From Lepeophtheirus salmonis (Eukaryota; Arthropoda; Copepoda; Siphonostomatoida; Caligidae), in the NCBI RefSeq assembly GCF_016086655.4, contig NC_052132.2, positions 19,470,805-19,534,804 of the forward strand: DNA of 64,000 bases. Reading direction: 5' to 3'. How positions within the stretch are numbered: the first letter of the stretch is position 1; each line of letters begins with the position of its first letter. A program made the position numbers and the translations under genes. This document shows, piece by piece, positions 23,351-34,785 of the stretch. Under the pieces are notes generated by a model, which saw only the letters and a program-made list of their open reading frames with translations, did not search any database and was not told the origin of the DNA.

Positions 23351-25213
23351 TATACATTAGAATGTTCTGTATTTTTTAAAGTTGACCAAATTCAAAATTA
23401 TCATGGATCATGAGATGTGCTTAGGTGTTGGTAAAGACTTCCTAAAATATTTTTTCTGTGCCATTAAAATTTAAAAAAAAAATCTTATTATAATTAAGGC
23501 ATAAGAAAATCATTTTATAATTTTTTTGAGCTTGTTAGTAATTTTTTTGACATAATTATTCAGTCGGCTTTGTAGGTAAATCTCATGAAGTAACTATTGA
23601 CAACATACTAATATAATTAAATAATAATGGATTTTCTATTTATTCAGCTATTTATATTATTAATTTTTTTAAAGAATAAGATACAAATAATAAATAAACA
23701 TACTTTTTAAATCTTTGAATAATCAGTAAATTAATTCTTTAAATCAGACTTTTGAAAGTTTTTATTCAACTTTGATCTTGAGTGATTCGTAACAATGAAA
23801 TTTTTTGTGTCTTTTCTCTTTATCATATGTTTTCTATGATTCCTTCGTTGTTGATGCTATATTTCTTTCAACGATTTGAGAATCAAACAGAATATTTGTA
23901 GAGCTAAATTTTCACCTTTTGCAAATTTTAAGGATTCATTTTTTGTTGTATCAAATATTAGAGGATGTTAAATTTAGTCATTTTTAGGACTAGTTAAACG
24001 CCTATTTAGAATTTTTGTTTAGGAAATTTTTTTCTGACTTGAACTTTTTGTCTTTTTTTACGATCTTCATAGATGATGTCAACTGGTTTGAATCAAACAA
24101 GACGCGTATAGGGACATTTTATGGATATGCAAAGCAGAAATTTGTCTTAAATAAAAACAATTTCTTTTTTCAGAGTTGAAATGCTGAAAAATAAAAATTG
24201 TTCGATCTGTGTTAGATGTGACGGAATCTTCACATGAAGAAAAGTAGGACCATATACATTTAAAGTCATTATAACAAGTCTTTTAAACTCCACTGATGGA
24301 TTTTTTGAAAGTATAATCTTAAAAGGGTTGAAGCAGTAATAATCCATCTCGCATCTTGCACTGTTCCAGGATGTTTAAAAAAAAATTATATTAAATAATT
24401 ATAATTATATAAAAATAATGTGGCCCCTTTTGTACAATCAAACAAATTTGAACAAAGTACTATTGATCTCTGCTCAAGCATTAATTCATCTATGTCTGGT
24501 ACACTTCCTTTGATAGCCTCAAATGTTAATGTGTACGTTTTACATGAACAGTTTGAAATTTGAGAGCTGTAAAAGATTTTGCCCTTTTGTTTTCGTTTCA
24601 TAGTATTCAAATATTTTTTTAAAGTCAATTCATTCATGTGAAGCAAACAAATGAACGACATCAAAAACAAACGAATCTCAGAAAACATATGATCAAGAGA
24701 AAAGATAGAAAAATTTAATTGTTACAAATCACTCAAGATCAAAATTGAATTAAAACATTCAAAAGTCTGATTTCATTAATTAATTTACTGATTATTCAAA
24801 GATTTAAAACTATATATTTTTATTGACAATTGTATCGTGTTCATGCAGCAATTTAATTATATAAATAGCTGAATAAAAATAAAAACCATAATTGTTTATT
24901 CATATTGTATGCCGTCAATAGTTTACTACCAAAACCGACTACATAATAAAATCAAAGAAATGACTAACAAGTTCAAAAAAATTAAAAAATTAGTTTTTCT
25001 TTTCTTATTTTTTATTATAATAGGATTTTTTTTCTATTTGACATTATTTTGAAGTACTTTGGGAACGCAGGAACTTTGACCGGATAGAGGGTAACGGTTT
25101 TTGATGGCACAGAAAAAAAAATTGTGAAGTCATTACCAACACCTAAACACATCTCATGATCAATGATAATTTTGAATTTGGTCAACTTTAAAAAATAGCA
25201 AACACTCTAGTAT
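23351..25213. mobile_element. 1.9-kb element with ~0.5-kb terminal inverted arms
   Basis: The left arm (about 23351-23850) reads from TATACATTAG through AAAGTTGACCAAATTCAAAA to TGATCTTGAGTGATTCGTAA and ATCATATGTTTTC. The right arm (about 24655-25213) is its reverse complement at high but imperfect identity along the whole length, with small indels. The loop of about 0.8 kb holds decayed coding on the minus strand (next entry). This is the arrangement of a DNA transposon with long terminal inverted repeats or a foldback element. No target duplication could be fixed by eye. It lies in intron 2, just before the exon at 25574. Confidence 0.85.
24147..24688 (-). pseudogene. Decayed internal protein of the long-armed element
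   Basis: A minus-strand frame of 100 residues (24688 to 24386) contains a cysteine/serine-rich middle and S-V-P-D-I-D-E-L-M-L-E-Q. Shortly after its stop another frame reads K-H-P-G-T-V-Q-D-A-R-W-I-I-T-A-S, then L-L-R-L-Y (about 24373-24310). The proline-glycine/A-R-W/L-R-L-Y pattern resembles a recurrent uncharacterised protein of invertebrate mobile elements as I remember it; this is unverified and I give no function. A third frame (24347-24147) overlaps it and may be coincidental. Frame breaks show it is not functional. Confidence 0.5.
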
Positions 25214-25573
25214 AAATATATGAGGAACTGCGAATGCATCTTTTTAATTATCAATATCGGATGTATACATATATCTATCTACATATATTATATTTTGATG
25301 GTTTTGTTTTAAGAGCATTTACATCGGGATGAAAGAAAATTTATGTATGAATAAATATTTAATTTTTTTCCGGTGTTTGTTCCAGATCATTTTTAAGTTG
25401 ACAGAGAAAATAATTAATTAATACATTACTGTACGTGTTAAGTAAGGATTTTAAATAAAATAAAATGCATTCTATTAAAAAAAAATGAATTGTATTTCTA
25501 TAGACGTGTATGCAAATAAGTACATCGATTATTAGTTGAACATATGTTTATAATTATTTTCTACTATTTGCAG
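25214..25573. other. End of intron 2
   Basis: AT-rich DNA up to the acceptor TATTTGCAG at 25573. Nothing else recognised. Confidence 0.6.
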
Positions 25574-25642
25574 CCTCGTGATGATCCTTCATACGACACT
25601 CGCAGTCGATGGCACAATATTAACGTATCAGGAAATAAACAT
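25574..25642 (+). CDS. Small exon, middle of FN3 domain
   Basis: A 69-bp exon of 23 codons sits between TATTTGCAG and CAT|GTAAGT, phase 0 at both ends. It encodes P102 to H124, including a W114-H pair and the sequon N118-V-S120. Related FN3 domains have a polar C'-E connection with a W-H/W-x motif here, so the size and position suit the fold. Because it is phase 0-0, skipping would keep the frame but remove a strand of the domain. No similar exon was seen elsewhere in the flanking introns. Confidence 0.85.
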
Positions 25643-25954
25643 GTAAGTTTTTATTTATTTGATTAATCTAAACTTATTTAACTCTCAAAACTTTTTGCCA
25701 TTTTTTCTTTAAACACTCCAACACTAAAAAACAGTTTTCAGTAACTCCTAACAATAATAACTTTAATTACAACTAATGAACCGGCTATATGTTTGTGAAA
25801 TACCAAACCCGACTCCCCAGGCTAAAAACCAACTAGGAACGTAGAATATAATCATTGTAGTAAAGTTTCATCATTTGAGACATTTTGCTACTTTAATGGG
25901 AATCATTTATTCTATATCAATCATTAGGATTGAGGTAGAACAATAAAATTGACC

Positions 25955-26150
25955 CAAAATGAAAAAAATAATTTCTGGACCGAAGAATTCTGGCCTCCCC
26001 AGTCCCCTGATCTGAATTATTTAATTCAATCTCAATCCCTTTAAGGAGTCCCATTTGAGAAGGATATTCATTACTTATATTGCTAAAGTATGCACTGTCT
26101 TCGACCTCGTCTGGATGCTGTGATTGAAGCTCATAACTAATAAGCTTCAT
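25955..26150 (+). pseudogene. Mariner-like transposase C-terminal remnant
   Basis: Plus strand reads F-W-T-E-E-F-W-P-P-Q-S-P-D-L-N (about 25973-26020), the block before the third catalytic residue. After a frameshift it reads I-A-K-V-C-T-V-F and then L-x-L-K-L-I-T-N like the conserved tail. It lies in intron 3. The upstream catalytic core is missing. Confidence 0.65.
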
Positions 26151-26229
26151 TATATGTTTAAATAAAAGTATTTTTAATATTTTCATGTACAAACTCATTT
26201 GGATATGTTAGGCATGATTACTGGACCAA

Positions 26230-26430
26230 TTATCAATATTTACTTATCTCTATTATGCGCATTTTGAGAGGTTAAGAGTCACATAGTACCCATGCTTGGA
26301 TACATAGTATATTGTCTGCCTTGAGGTACCAGTCTGTTCCTCAATGGCATTGTGGGACAATCCCACGCGGAGGAGCGCCTTAATCTTAATCCTATTCTCG
26401 TACTGTGTTTTCATGATGGTGACTAGGAAA
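26230..26430 (-). pseudogene. Tc1/mariner transposase N-terminal remnant
   Basis: On the minus strand the frame reads R-I-K-I-K-A-L-L-R-V-G-L-S-H-N-A-I-E-E-Q-T-G-T-S-R-Q-T-I-Y-Y-V (split here by hyphens), a helix-turn-helix typical of Tc1/mariner transposases (about 26400-26300). No stop interrupts this stretch. It has the opposite orientation to the C-terminal remnant just upstream, so the two come from different insertions or an inversion. Confidence 0.65.
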
Positions 26431-27951
26431 ATGTTTTTCTTATCAATCGCCAGCTAATGATGTATTCAACAATATTGTTGAATAGAAAATTGTAAAAACA
26501 TGCCTCTGAAGCTTTCAAAATGTGTATAATAGAGATTATGAAATAATAATGGCTGGGCAAGTATTTGTAGCAGAATGAAGGTGGTTAAATACTTTTATAT
26601 GGAAGTTGACAATTTTAAGACAAACATAATCGAAAAGTTAAAAATAAAATTTATGACTGTTGAGTGTCCCCTTTTTCACTGGATTCCCTTACTAAACCTT
26701 ATATTGAATCCAAATTCAAAAATGGGCTACTCTAATTTACATACACAAATAAAACCTTGATAATATGAAAATTGTTGCTTATACTTGTAAAATAGCATCC
26801 CGCACTTTCTAACTAATTGTTAATAAAAATATTAATAATGTGTGTATAATTATGGCAGATATAATAGGTCTAAAAATAAGAAAGAGCGTAATCACCACAT
26901 ACCTATTATATTACTGAAAAGGGATTTCTTGAAATTTGTGTAAGTCATGTCTAAATAGATGAACACTTTGTGCACATATTAAATTTCATAACAAATTATT
27001 CAAAAAAAGAAAAGAAAAGAAGGGGGGGGGGAGAACCTCTTACATATATTAAACTACAAAATGCAAAATCCGTAGAGAAATCTCACTTTTTTATATACCC
27101 GTGTTTGTTTAAAAAAACCATTATACTAATAAAATATAACTTTATATATTTTGTATACAAATGTGGGGTTTATTTCCATACTCAATGATTACCCATTTAC
27201 TTATATTTTTATAAATACAAGCCTTTTGAAAACAAATAAAAACTTATTTATAGACTCAATGGAATCAACTTTCTAAAAATATTAAAAAATAACGATTGTC
27301 GTAATATGGAGTTTTAAGTCAGCATATGCTTAGGCATGGATTGGCTTATGAAGACCAGAAGTCCCTGTTTTTGTCATTTATGTCATCAACTCTACGTGCT
27401 CTCGGAAATGTTCCCTCTTTAAATTAATAATGATGTCATACATAAAACAACTATTCTAATACGTGATTATATTTATACTTGCTAGTTTTGATCAAAGTAT
27501 CTTGATTCCAGTGTTACCAAAGTGAGGAAAATTGTCTTATACATATGTATAAGACTATTTCCCAGAGCGAGGAAGATTTGACATCGTTTCTTGGGTATCT
27601 AACCATTATATTTAATTATTTTACTCATCCATATTAGAAGATGGAATAAGTGACTATAGATAGCAATTCCCTCTTCAAACGTGTAATATTTTCCAGGCTA
27701 TTTTTGAAGTAATAATAGTTTCCCTTTTAGCATGCAAAAAATAGGGATTATGTATTATGATAGCCTTTTACTTGGTTCCTTTAAGTTTGGCCTTGTTTAT
27801 ACTTGAATTTCATTTTCTAAGATAAATTGGTAGTTTGAAATTAAAATGACTAATGTTGTAATTAAATAATACTTCATGAGGTGTACAAATAGTAATATTT
27901 ACAGTCTACATATACAAATTGCCCCTTTTAAAAAATTGGTACATAACTTAT
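26431..27951. other. Intron 3, no gene recognised
   Basis: AT-rich, with a purine stretch (A then G run) at 27000-27032. No exon or repeat family identified. Confidence 0.5.
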
Positions 27952-28480
27952 AGCCTGCCACGGAAATTTCATTCCATAAGGTACAGAAGGTTTGACCCCC
28001 TGAAATTATTTATGTCACCTGGAACATTTAATTTTTTTTTTTTTTTGTCAGGCTGACCCCCCTGGTTCTGGCCTCCAGACCCCTCTGAAAATAGCTTCTG
28101 GACGGAATTTTTTAACCATATGGCACATGAACAAAACTAGTCTTCTTTTTTTAATAATGCCCTGAGATATTAATATACATTGATGCAAGTTTTGTTTATG
28201 TACTTCATGGGGTGAAATAAACCGTAAATTCAACGTTTTTGGGGCGAGTTTGGAGAGGGGGGGCTGACCTTGTTTTTCGACCGAATTTTTTGTCACTCTT
28301 GGTTTTTTATGATGTCCTGGCATAGTACTATATATTAGTGCAGAGGGGTTTGGTGGTTAGATCTAGCAGGGGGGTTGGGTAAGCTGGCAAAAAAAAAAAT
28401 ACAATGTTCCAAGTTATATAAGTAATGTCAGGGGATCAAACCTTCTGTACCTTATGGAGAGAAATTTCATTGGCAGGCTC
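27952..28480. mobile_element. 529-bp element with ~75-bp terminal inverted repeats
   Basis: The left end (AGCCTGCCACGGAAATTTCA, then CCATAAGGTACAGAAGGTTT and GACCCCCTGA) is repeated inverted at the right end (AAACCTTCTGTACCTTATGG ... TTGGCAGGCT). The arms match over about 75 bp. The body is less AT-rich than the surroundings and contains G-runs. A minus frame of 91 residues (28323-28048) crosses the body but shows no domain and may be chance. No transposase is present, so it is probably non-autonomous. No target duplication is obvious. Confidence 0.88.
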
Positions 28481-29865
28481 TCGGACTATCATATAGTACC
28501 TTTACAGTACTTAATTACAAATTTGAGATACCTTAAAATCTTTTGCCATGAAAGAATTCTAATGTATTTAACTATTTACTTTGAAGATAATCTTCTATCA
28601 ATGTTTTTTTCCCCTACATAAATCCGTGAGGTATCTCATGGATTTTGGTTGGGAGATCGTGAAAACAACAAAGAAAGAATGAGATAATTATTTTGAGAGC
28701 TGATGCTGAGTAAGTTGAGTTAAGGGCAGTTCAAATAGATGAGAAAATGCTTGAAAAAATAATTGAAATAGGGAGTTAAAGTCATCCTTACAAACAATTG
28801 GTAATTATACATAGTAATTTCTTGAATTTGTACGGATATACACCTTCAAATGACTATTTACAAAAAATATTCATGCTTACTCACAATTATAAATAAGTGA
28901 AGATACGAAAAAAGAGTGATTCCATCTGTGTAAAAAAGTTATGAAAAATTTAAAAAAAAATTAAATTATAGATACAATTAGGGAAGACACAATTCATATT
29001 TACGATTTGTTAATTTTAGGTTAAAAAATATTTAGTTTTTTTATACATTCTTACGACGTATATACGAACATAATTATGTTTAAGTAATGAAAAAAAGGAA
29101 GGCGAGTCATGATAAATAATAATTATGTTTTGTATGCAAACACTATGTTGGAGTTTATTTATACTTAACAAATATTCACAAACCACACATGGCCACGTAG
29201 ACGGAAGGGATTGATGAGGCTTAAGAAGGGGAGAGGGTATCTGAATACCTTGTAGACAAAGATGGCATAAATTTTATTTTATCAAAACTGCTATTTGGCG
29301 AATTTCTTGTCAAAAGGCTAATTGAAGGCCCTTAAAAAAGTTCAGTTTAAAAATAGAATAATACAATAAAACGTCATTTGATAAATATGGTTTAAATTTA
29401 TTTTTATTTTTGAAAACTTTGTTTTAACGGGAGAGTAAGAAGCATTATTTGAAAAAATCACCAAGTGGTTTATGAATGATCCCTTAAATACATAGTATGG
29501 TTTACTTTATTATATCTATTTGACAAAGTATTGTTTTCCATCGGAAAACTTTATCTATAAGATATTCCAGACCAACATATGAGTGCATTTTTTAAGAGCT
29601 TTTTAAATCATAAGAGCTAGAACAAACATTAGCAGTGATAGAGAGCCATTAGTAAGATAAAGGGAAAGTAGTTCTTGAGTTAAAAGGATTTTGTATAAAC
29701 ATATCCTCTACCATTTTGTTTGTTCAATTACTTGTGATGTAGCAGAAGAATCCTGCACTAATGGCTTAAATTTATAAATCAATTACAGATTTGTGCAAAT
29801 CTTATCATAATTTTATGATAGTATGTTATAGTAATGTTTTCTTCTTCTATCTATTACTCTTACAG
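28481..29865. other. End of intron 3
   Basis: No feature recognised up to the acceptor at 29865. Confidence 0.55.
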
Positions 29866-30031
29866 ATATCTATTCACAATGAAGATGAAATTCTAAATCC
29901 TTTACAAAACGGAAGTTATATGTTTTATGCTCTGGAGCCCAGCACACAGTACGAAGTATTTATTCAATGTGAAAATAAATGGGGATGGTCCAAAGAATCC
30001 GATATTTTTATATTTTCTACAAGAGCTAACG
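29866..30031 (+). CDS. Exon encoding C-terminal half of FN3 domain
   Basis: The exon runs from CTCTTACAG to AACG|GTAAGT and adds 55 residues plus one base. It holds the FN3 signature L147-x-P149-x-T151-x-Y153-E-V155, then Q158-C-E-N-K-W-G-W165, matching the KNKYGW-type strand of Klingon-like FN3 domains, and ends at S175-T-R-A-N. N139-G-S is a sequon. C159 is a single cysteine with no obvious partner in this domain. The frame is open upstream and downstream for several codons, but those residues are intronic. Confidence 0.92.
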
Positions 30032-30154
30032 GTAAGTTCATAATATTATATTTATATTAATATGAATGTATTACAAATATATATATGTGCTCCCTCAACA
30101 CAAAAATAAGCTAGAATATATTTTCTACAAATGGAATGTAGACTAAATTGCATT

Positions 30155-30340
30155 CTTCGACGAATTATCGCCAATTTTTATCGACGAATTCTTATTATTA
30201 ACCTTGTAAATACGCTGCAAATTGCACTGAAAGGTAGCCAAAATTAAGTGTCGCCATAAAAGAATGATAAATGAATAGATTTTAAAGTGCATTTCAGATC
30301 AATTGTCCTCATCTCAAATCACCGCTTAAAATTTTAACCA
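30155..30340 (+). repeat. Interspersed repeat, copy 2 of 2
   Basis: Diverged copy of 23075-23260 in the same direction, located just after the exon at 29866. Shared blocks include TTATTAACC, GCTGCAAA, CCAAAATTAA and CCATAAAAGAATGA. Confidence 0.6.
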
Positions 30341-30559
30341 TGGCTCAACTCAAAACTTAACAAATGTTAAAGTTTGAGTGACAATTTATAAACATTTTTT
30401 AGCTGAATGTTTTTTTGGGTTTTTTTTCTCGGAAACAAATCATACCTAAAGATATCCCGTTATAACTCTCTTCTACACGGCCCAAAAGCAAAGATTGCAA
30501 TACCCCTAAATTTTCCAAATTGAACTCTCCACCATATTATAGACAGATTTAAATAATCT

Positions 30560-31262
30560 GATAATGCTACCAGGGAGAAACCTAAGCCTCAAAAGATAAG
30601 AAATGCACCCCACGATTCTTGGCTGGGTTCAAATAACAGTAACAGGATCCTTATGTTTCACAATGAGTATGTTGACTAAAGATTGCCAAGTGAGGAAGGC
30701 AACATCTATTGAGCTATTTTTGATGATTTTGTAATTACGTTTGATCACATAAAGCTTTGACATCTTCCCATTGATCCAATAAAGACCAAAAGAGTGATTT
30801 ATGGGAAGATACTTCTTTTCTTTTTTAAATCCATTGGTGGTTACTTTTGTTCCTATTCTGATTAAAAATGTATTTTTTAACAGCTAAAATTTTAGGTGGA
30901 TATGGCGACATGCTTACAAAGTCCCCACTGACTTCAGAAGCAAAAAATGGCTGCTGATATGACGTTGGGGGACATTAGCAGTGAAGACCATTTACCATAT
31001 TATTTCTTTCTTTATTGTTGGCCTCAGAATTAACTTAGTTGTTTACATGGATGTACTAGAAACGGTTGTTGTATCCTAAATGAAGATTGTGGCTGCTGCT
31101 ACATCCCTTACACATTGCAGCAAGACACTATACTAACATACAAAGTCTGAAAACAGCCTGATTGAAGAACAATTTAAATCACTTTTGTCCACCTGAGGTA
31201 TGGCGTCAAAACTCCCCCGATTTAAACCCATCTTGAGGAAGGTGCTATGCCTGCAGGTCTCA
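30560..31262 (+). pseudogene. DD37D mariner-like transposase remnant
   Basis: The clearest block is H-F-C-P-P-E-V-W-R-Q-N-S-P-D-L-N-P (about 31185-31237), the sequence preceding the third catalytic residue. Upstream in other frames are G-L-R-I-N-L-V-V-Y-M-D-V-L-E-T-V-V (about 31020-31070) and Y-T-L-Q-Q-D-T at about 31110-31130, which corresponds to the second catalytic Asp. The stretch before 30900 is only weakly coding-like. Many stops and shifts are present. It lies in intron 4. Confidence 0.7.
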
Positions 31263-34136
31263 GCATAATAATATTATCCCCTAAAGCAATCCATCAACTT
31301 ATCTTATATCTTGTATTATTTAATATGTTCTTACAACTCTCACAACATAAGAAGTTCTATTTCATATTTTAAGTCAGCTTAAATATGGATGTCTATTTAT
31401 CCTAGATTAAGTTTTGTGTGCACAAGAAAATCATTTTTAATAATGATAATAACAGTTGGAAAAGTCTTTTGTAAAGAAAAATAAACATAATATCTAAAAA
31501 TACAACTCCTTTTTTCCCTTCAAAGAAATTTTTCTATTGACTTATTTTATTTTGTTACTCCTTATTGCGTTCAAAAAAAGCATTCAAAGGGAAACAAAGT
31601 TTTTGAAAAATAAGCAAGTAACTTCCCTTTGATAAACATACACAGATTTGTGATTGAGAGGGTCTATAAACACTTAATTATAATAATCCACAACTACAAT
31701 TAAAATGAACTTGATAAGGAGTGAAAACAAGAAATTCACGATACCATTTTGAATTTACACTAAAATATTATTTGATTTTCACACCCTGGCCTTCCAAAAA
31801 ATTAATCCTCCGTTATTGGACATCCTTTAAATAACGCAATTAGAGAAGTGAGCGCAAAAAATAAACCCCAAAAATAAAACGAATTTATTAAGATGATACA
31901 CAAATGGACGGCACTGATAATTACGTGATTTCAATTGGGTATCTACTCCATCCATATTTCTATGAAATATTCTTTCTTTTTTTAACTTTTGAAAATTAAA
32001 TGAGTACCTATCAATATTTGATAAGATTGCATGTTTGATTTAAAATAATAGCTGAAATATTTCATTTTGTTGCTATTTTTGTACCCCTTAGTCTTTGAAA
32101 ATAAGAAGTACCCAAGAAATATAATGAAAAAACAAAGGAGGAACTTTTAAGTTAAAAGTAATTTAAATTTATTGAATCTCAATACAGAAGTGCTAAATAT
32201 ACTCTAATAAATCTTAAATAATGAATTGTATATAGTATGATTTAATGTTTGAGGTGTAAATTAAAAAGAATTGACAATAAAATGTAGATTCAAAAGAAAT
32301 TAAAGCATTTCTATTCATCTCGGGGTGTATAATATCCCTATTCACTAACAAAGGGTTAATCATATGAATTTCAAAGTGAAATTATTTACTTTTTCATGAT
32401 GCCAAAGACACATTATGCAACCTCATCGGAGGGTGGAATCACTGTTTATCTATCAAGTTGTTCTTGTTCAAACATGGAACTCTAGAAGTATTTCGACGTC
32501 ATTTTGTTGTCCTTTTTTACCCACTTTCGTCATAGATCCTTCTTCTAATATATACTTCATACATTTGTAGTTTTTAGTTGTAAATTTGTTTTTTGATACA
32601 TTTTTCCTTTGTAATTCTTTGAAAATACACAAAGAAAATTATATTCGTTGTAAATGATGAGCTTTTGATTTAAAATTTTGTCAATAAAATGATATGAGAC
32701 AGACTACAATTTCTGCAGAAATTGTAGTTTAATAAATTAAAAATGCTAAGCAAAATATGTATATTGGAGGCCAATTTCAGTTTTTTATATTACTGTATTT
32801 AATAAAAGAAAAATTACTTATTTGGAAGAAGGAAAAATGTTGTATATATACCGTGTATCTAGTGTTCCGTAGTTCAAGTAAGTAACCACACAGATCTAAA
32901 TTTATTCTATTGATATTTAGTTGCAAGTTAGAAGAAGACTAGATTTTATGGGAGAAGTTTAAAAAAAACTGTACGTTTTTGACGTTTGGTAAAGAACTGA
33001 AGAGGAGGGAAACTTTGAAGAAAAAAAATATATATAAGAGGAAATTTGAACTAAGTGATAGTTTTTTTAATGACATGAAGGGAACGAACAATTCAAGAAT
33101 TATTGATGGCAAAAAACGATAACATCCACTTCTTAAGGTGGATTAAAAGGAAAATTGCCAACTGCAATCAAAATTCAAACCAATAAATGTGTTAAGGACC
33201 CTCCAGAGTGTATTTTTCCTCATATTGGTTAAAATATCTAAGAAGTCTGATTTAATATGATTGAAGTATATAATTAATAGATTATATGTTGAAATATAAT
33301 TATACGGTTGTACAAAAAAAATACTATTATTTTACCCTTATTTGGTCGGCTGTAAATTTCCACTCATAGTTACGCGTCAAGTATGTGCATACATTTTACA
33401 ATGAATATTAATCGAATATTGAAAGAGAAAGTGGGAGGTGGAGCAGATCCTTTCCTTCTTTCTAAAAAAGGGTGTGTCAGAAAAAGTTTGAAAATCACTT
33501 GATTAATGATCTTATTCTCAATCTGGCATTAATTATTTCTTTTCTGAGCTTTCCAAAATAATACGAAAAGTTTCTTTTTACGCCGTATAATTATGTTCCA
33601 ATGAGTTACGAGTATGAATAGGAGTACAAAATGTAAAATAAGAGTTTCACATTATGTAATTAATTCCACCCTCTTAGTGTTAATTACGTTATCAATGAAA
33701 TAATTTATAAATGTAAACAAAATAATAATTAAATCCTTTCTGGAAATGTGTTTTTATTTTCTCTAAAAAAAAACTTTTGATGCAAAACATAATTTATGGA
33801 GTGGTACTAAGTTAGGATCTCATACAAAAATTAGTAACTCACAGATTATTATTTGTATTAGAATACGTATTTGTTACATGTTTCATATTGTTTTACAATT
33901 GAACAATATGACATTAAATGTACTTGTCCCTCTTCTAAATTACTTGGAAGATACATTTTGTCACTGCTATTAGTCACAACATTTATTTGAATATTTTGCA
34001 GAGAGGGATGAAACCAAAAACTCCATGCTCCTTGTGAAAAATATATCAACATCCACTAATTCATATCCTATATTGCAAATACATGGGGGTTAAGATTATA
34101 TCAAGAGGGACACCTATATTATTTTTGTATGAAATG
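31263..34136. other. Intron 4 with one palindrome, no gene recognised
   Basis: AT-rich DNA. The only ordered feature is a 26-bp perfect palindrome at 32703-32728 (ACTACAATTTCTG / CAGAAATTGTAGT). The coding-like look of 32960-33240 is lysine-driven and no exon was accepted. Confidence 0.5.
32703..32728. repeat. 26-bp perfect palindrome
   Basis: ACTACAATTTCTG meets its exact reverse complement CAGAAATTGTAGT with no spacer, centred on a PstI-like CTGCAG. Confidence 0.85.
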
Positions 34137-34785
34137 CTAAAAATCATCTCTGTAACTTTTTTCACACTTAGTGAATCATATTTACCAAAAAATCTTTTTA
34201 AACACGAAAGCTTTCACTTTTCAACAAAAATAAATTTCAAATCCCTTTTTAATATAGCTACATATGTGGTCCGTAAATATAAAAATAATCATGAACAAAA
34301 ATATAACCTCTTTACGTATTATTTACATACAACCCAAGGATATATTTGAGTCAATTATAGGCTTTGTATTCAAATTTGTGGGATAAATAAAGATACCCTA
34401 GAATTGAATCAATCCATAAGATGTTGTATCTGATTTAAGCGACTTATATTTTGTCCAGGCGGTGGACATTAAGACTTCCTTTCGGATTCTAGAATCCGCA
34501 TTGGCCTCCCCTCAACTATGACCTAAAAAAATATTTTTGTAACATTTTTCCAACATCGTCAATGATATTTACCAAAACATATTTTGGATACCAAAGCCTT
34601 CATTTTTCAACAAAGGTAAATTTTTGACAACCCCAGTTCGTCAATATAAAAACATTTTTGAACAAAAATATTACCTTTTTACGTTATTTATACATACAAA
34701 CAAATATTTCACGGATATATTTGAGTTGATTATAGGTTTTGAATTCAAATTTGTGGGATAAGTAAGGATACCCTAGAATTTAAGC
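34137..34785 (+). repeat. Diverged tandem duplication, unit about 385 bp
   Basis: Unit 1 (about 34137-34412) and unit 2 (about 34522-34785) share, in order, TATTTACCAAAA, CTTTTCAACAAA-type, GAACAAAAATAT, TTACGT, GGATATATTTGAGT, TATAGG and ATTCAAATTTGTGGGATAA, then AAGATACCCTAGAATT. They differ by many substitutions and small indels, so the duplication is old. A third partial relative is at about 5395-5515 in intron 2, so the unit may be an interspersed repeat that inserted twice rather than a simple duplication. Confidence 0.7.

Noticed and set aside
24147..24347. 66-residue minus frame as a separate gene
   Set aside because: It overlaps, in another frame, the A-R-W block belonging to the long-armed element, so it is not an independent gene.
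29791..29865. Start codon and hydrophobic N-terminus before the exon at 29866
   Set aside because: It looks like a signal peptide by accident of the pyrimidine-rich splice tract; the FN3 sequence starts exactly after TTACAG.
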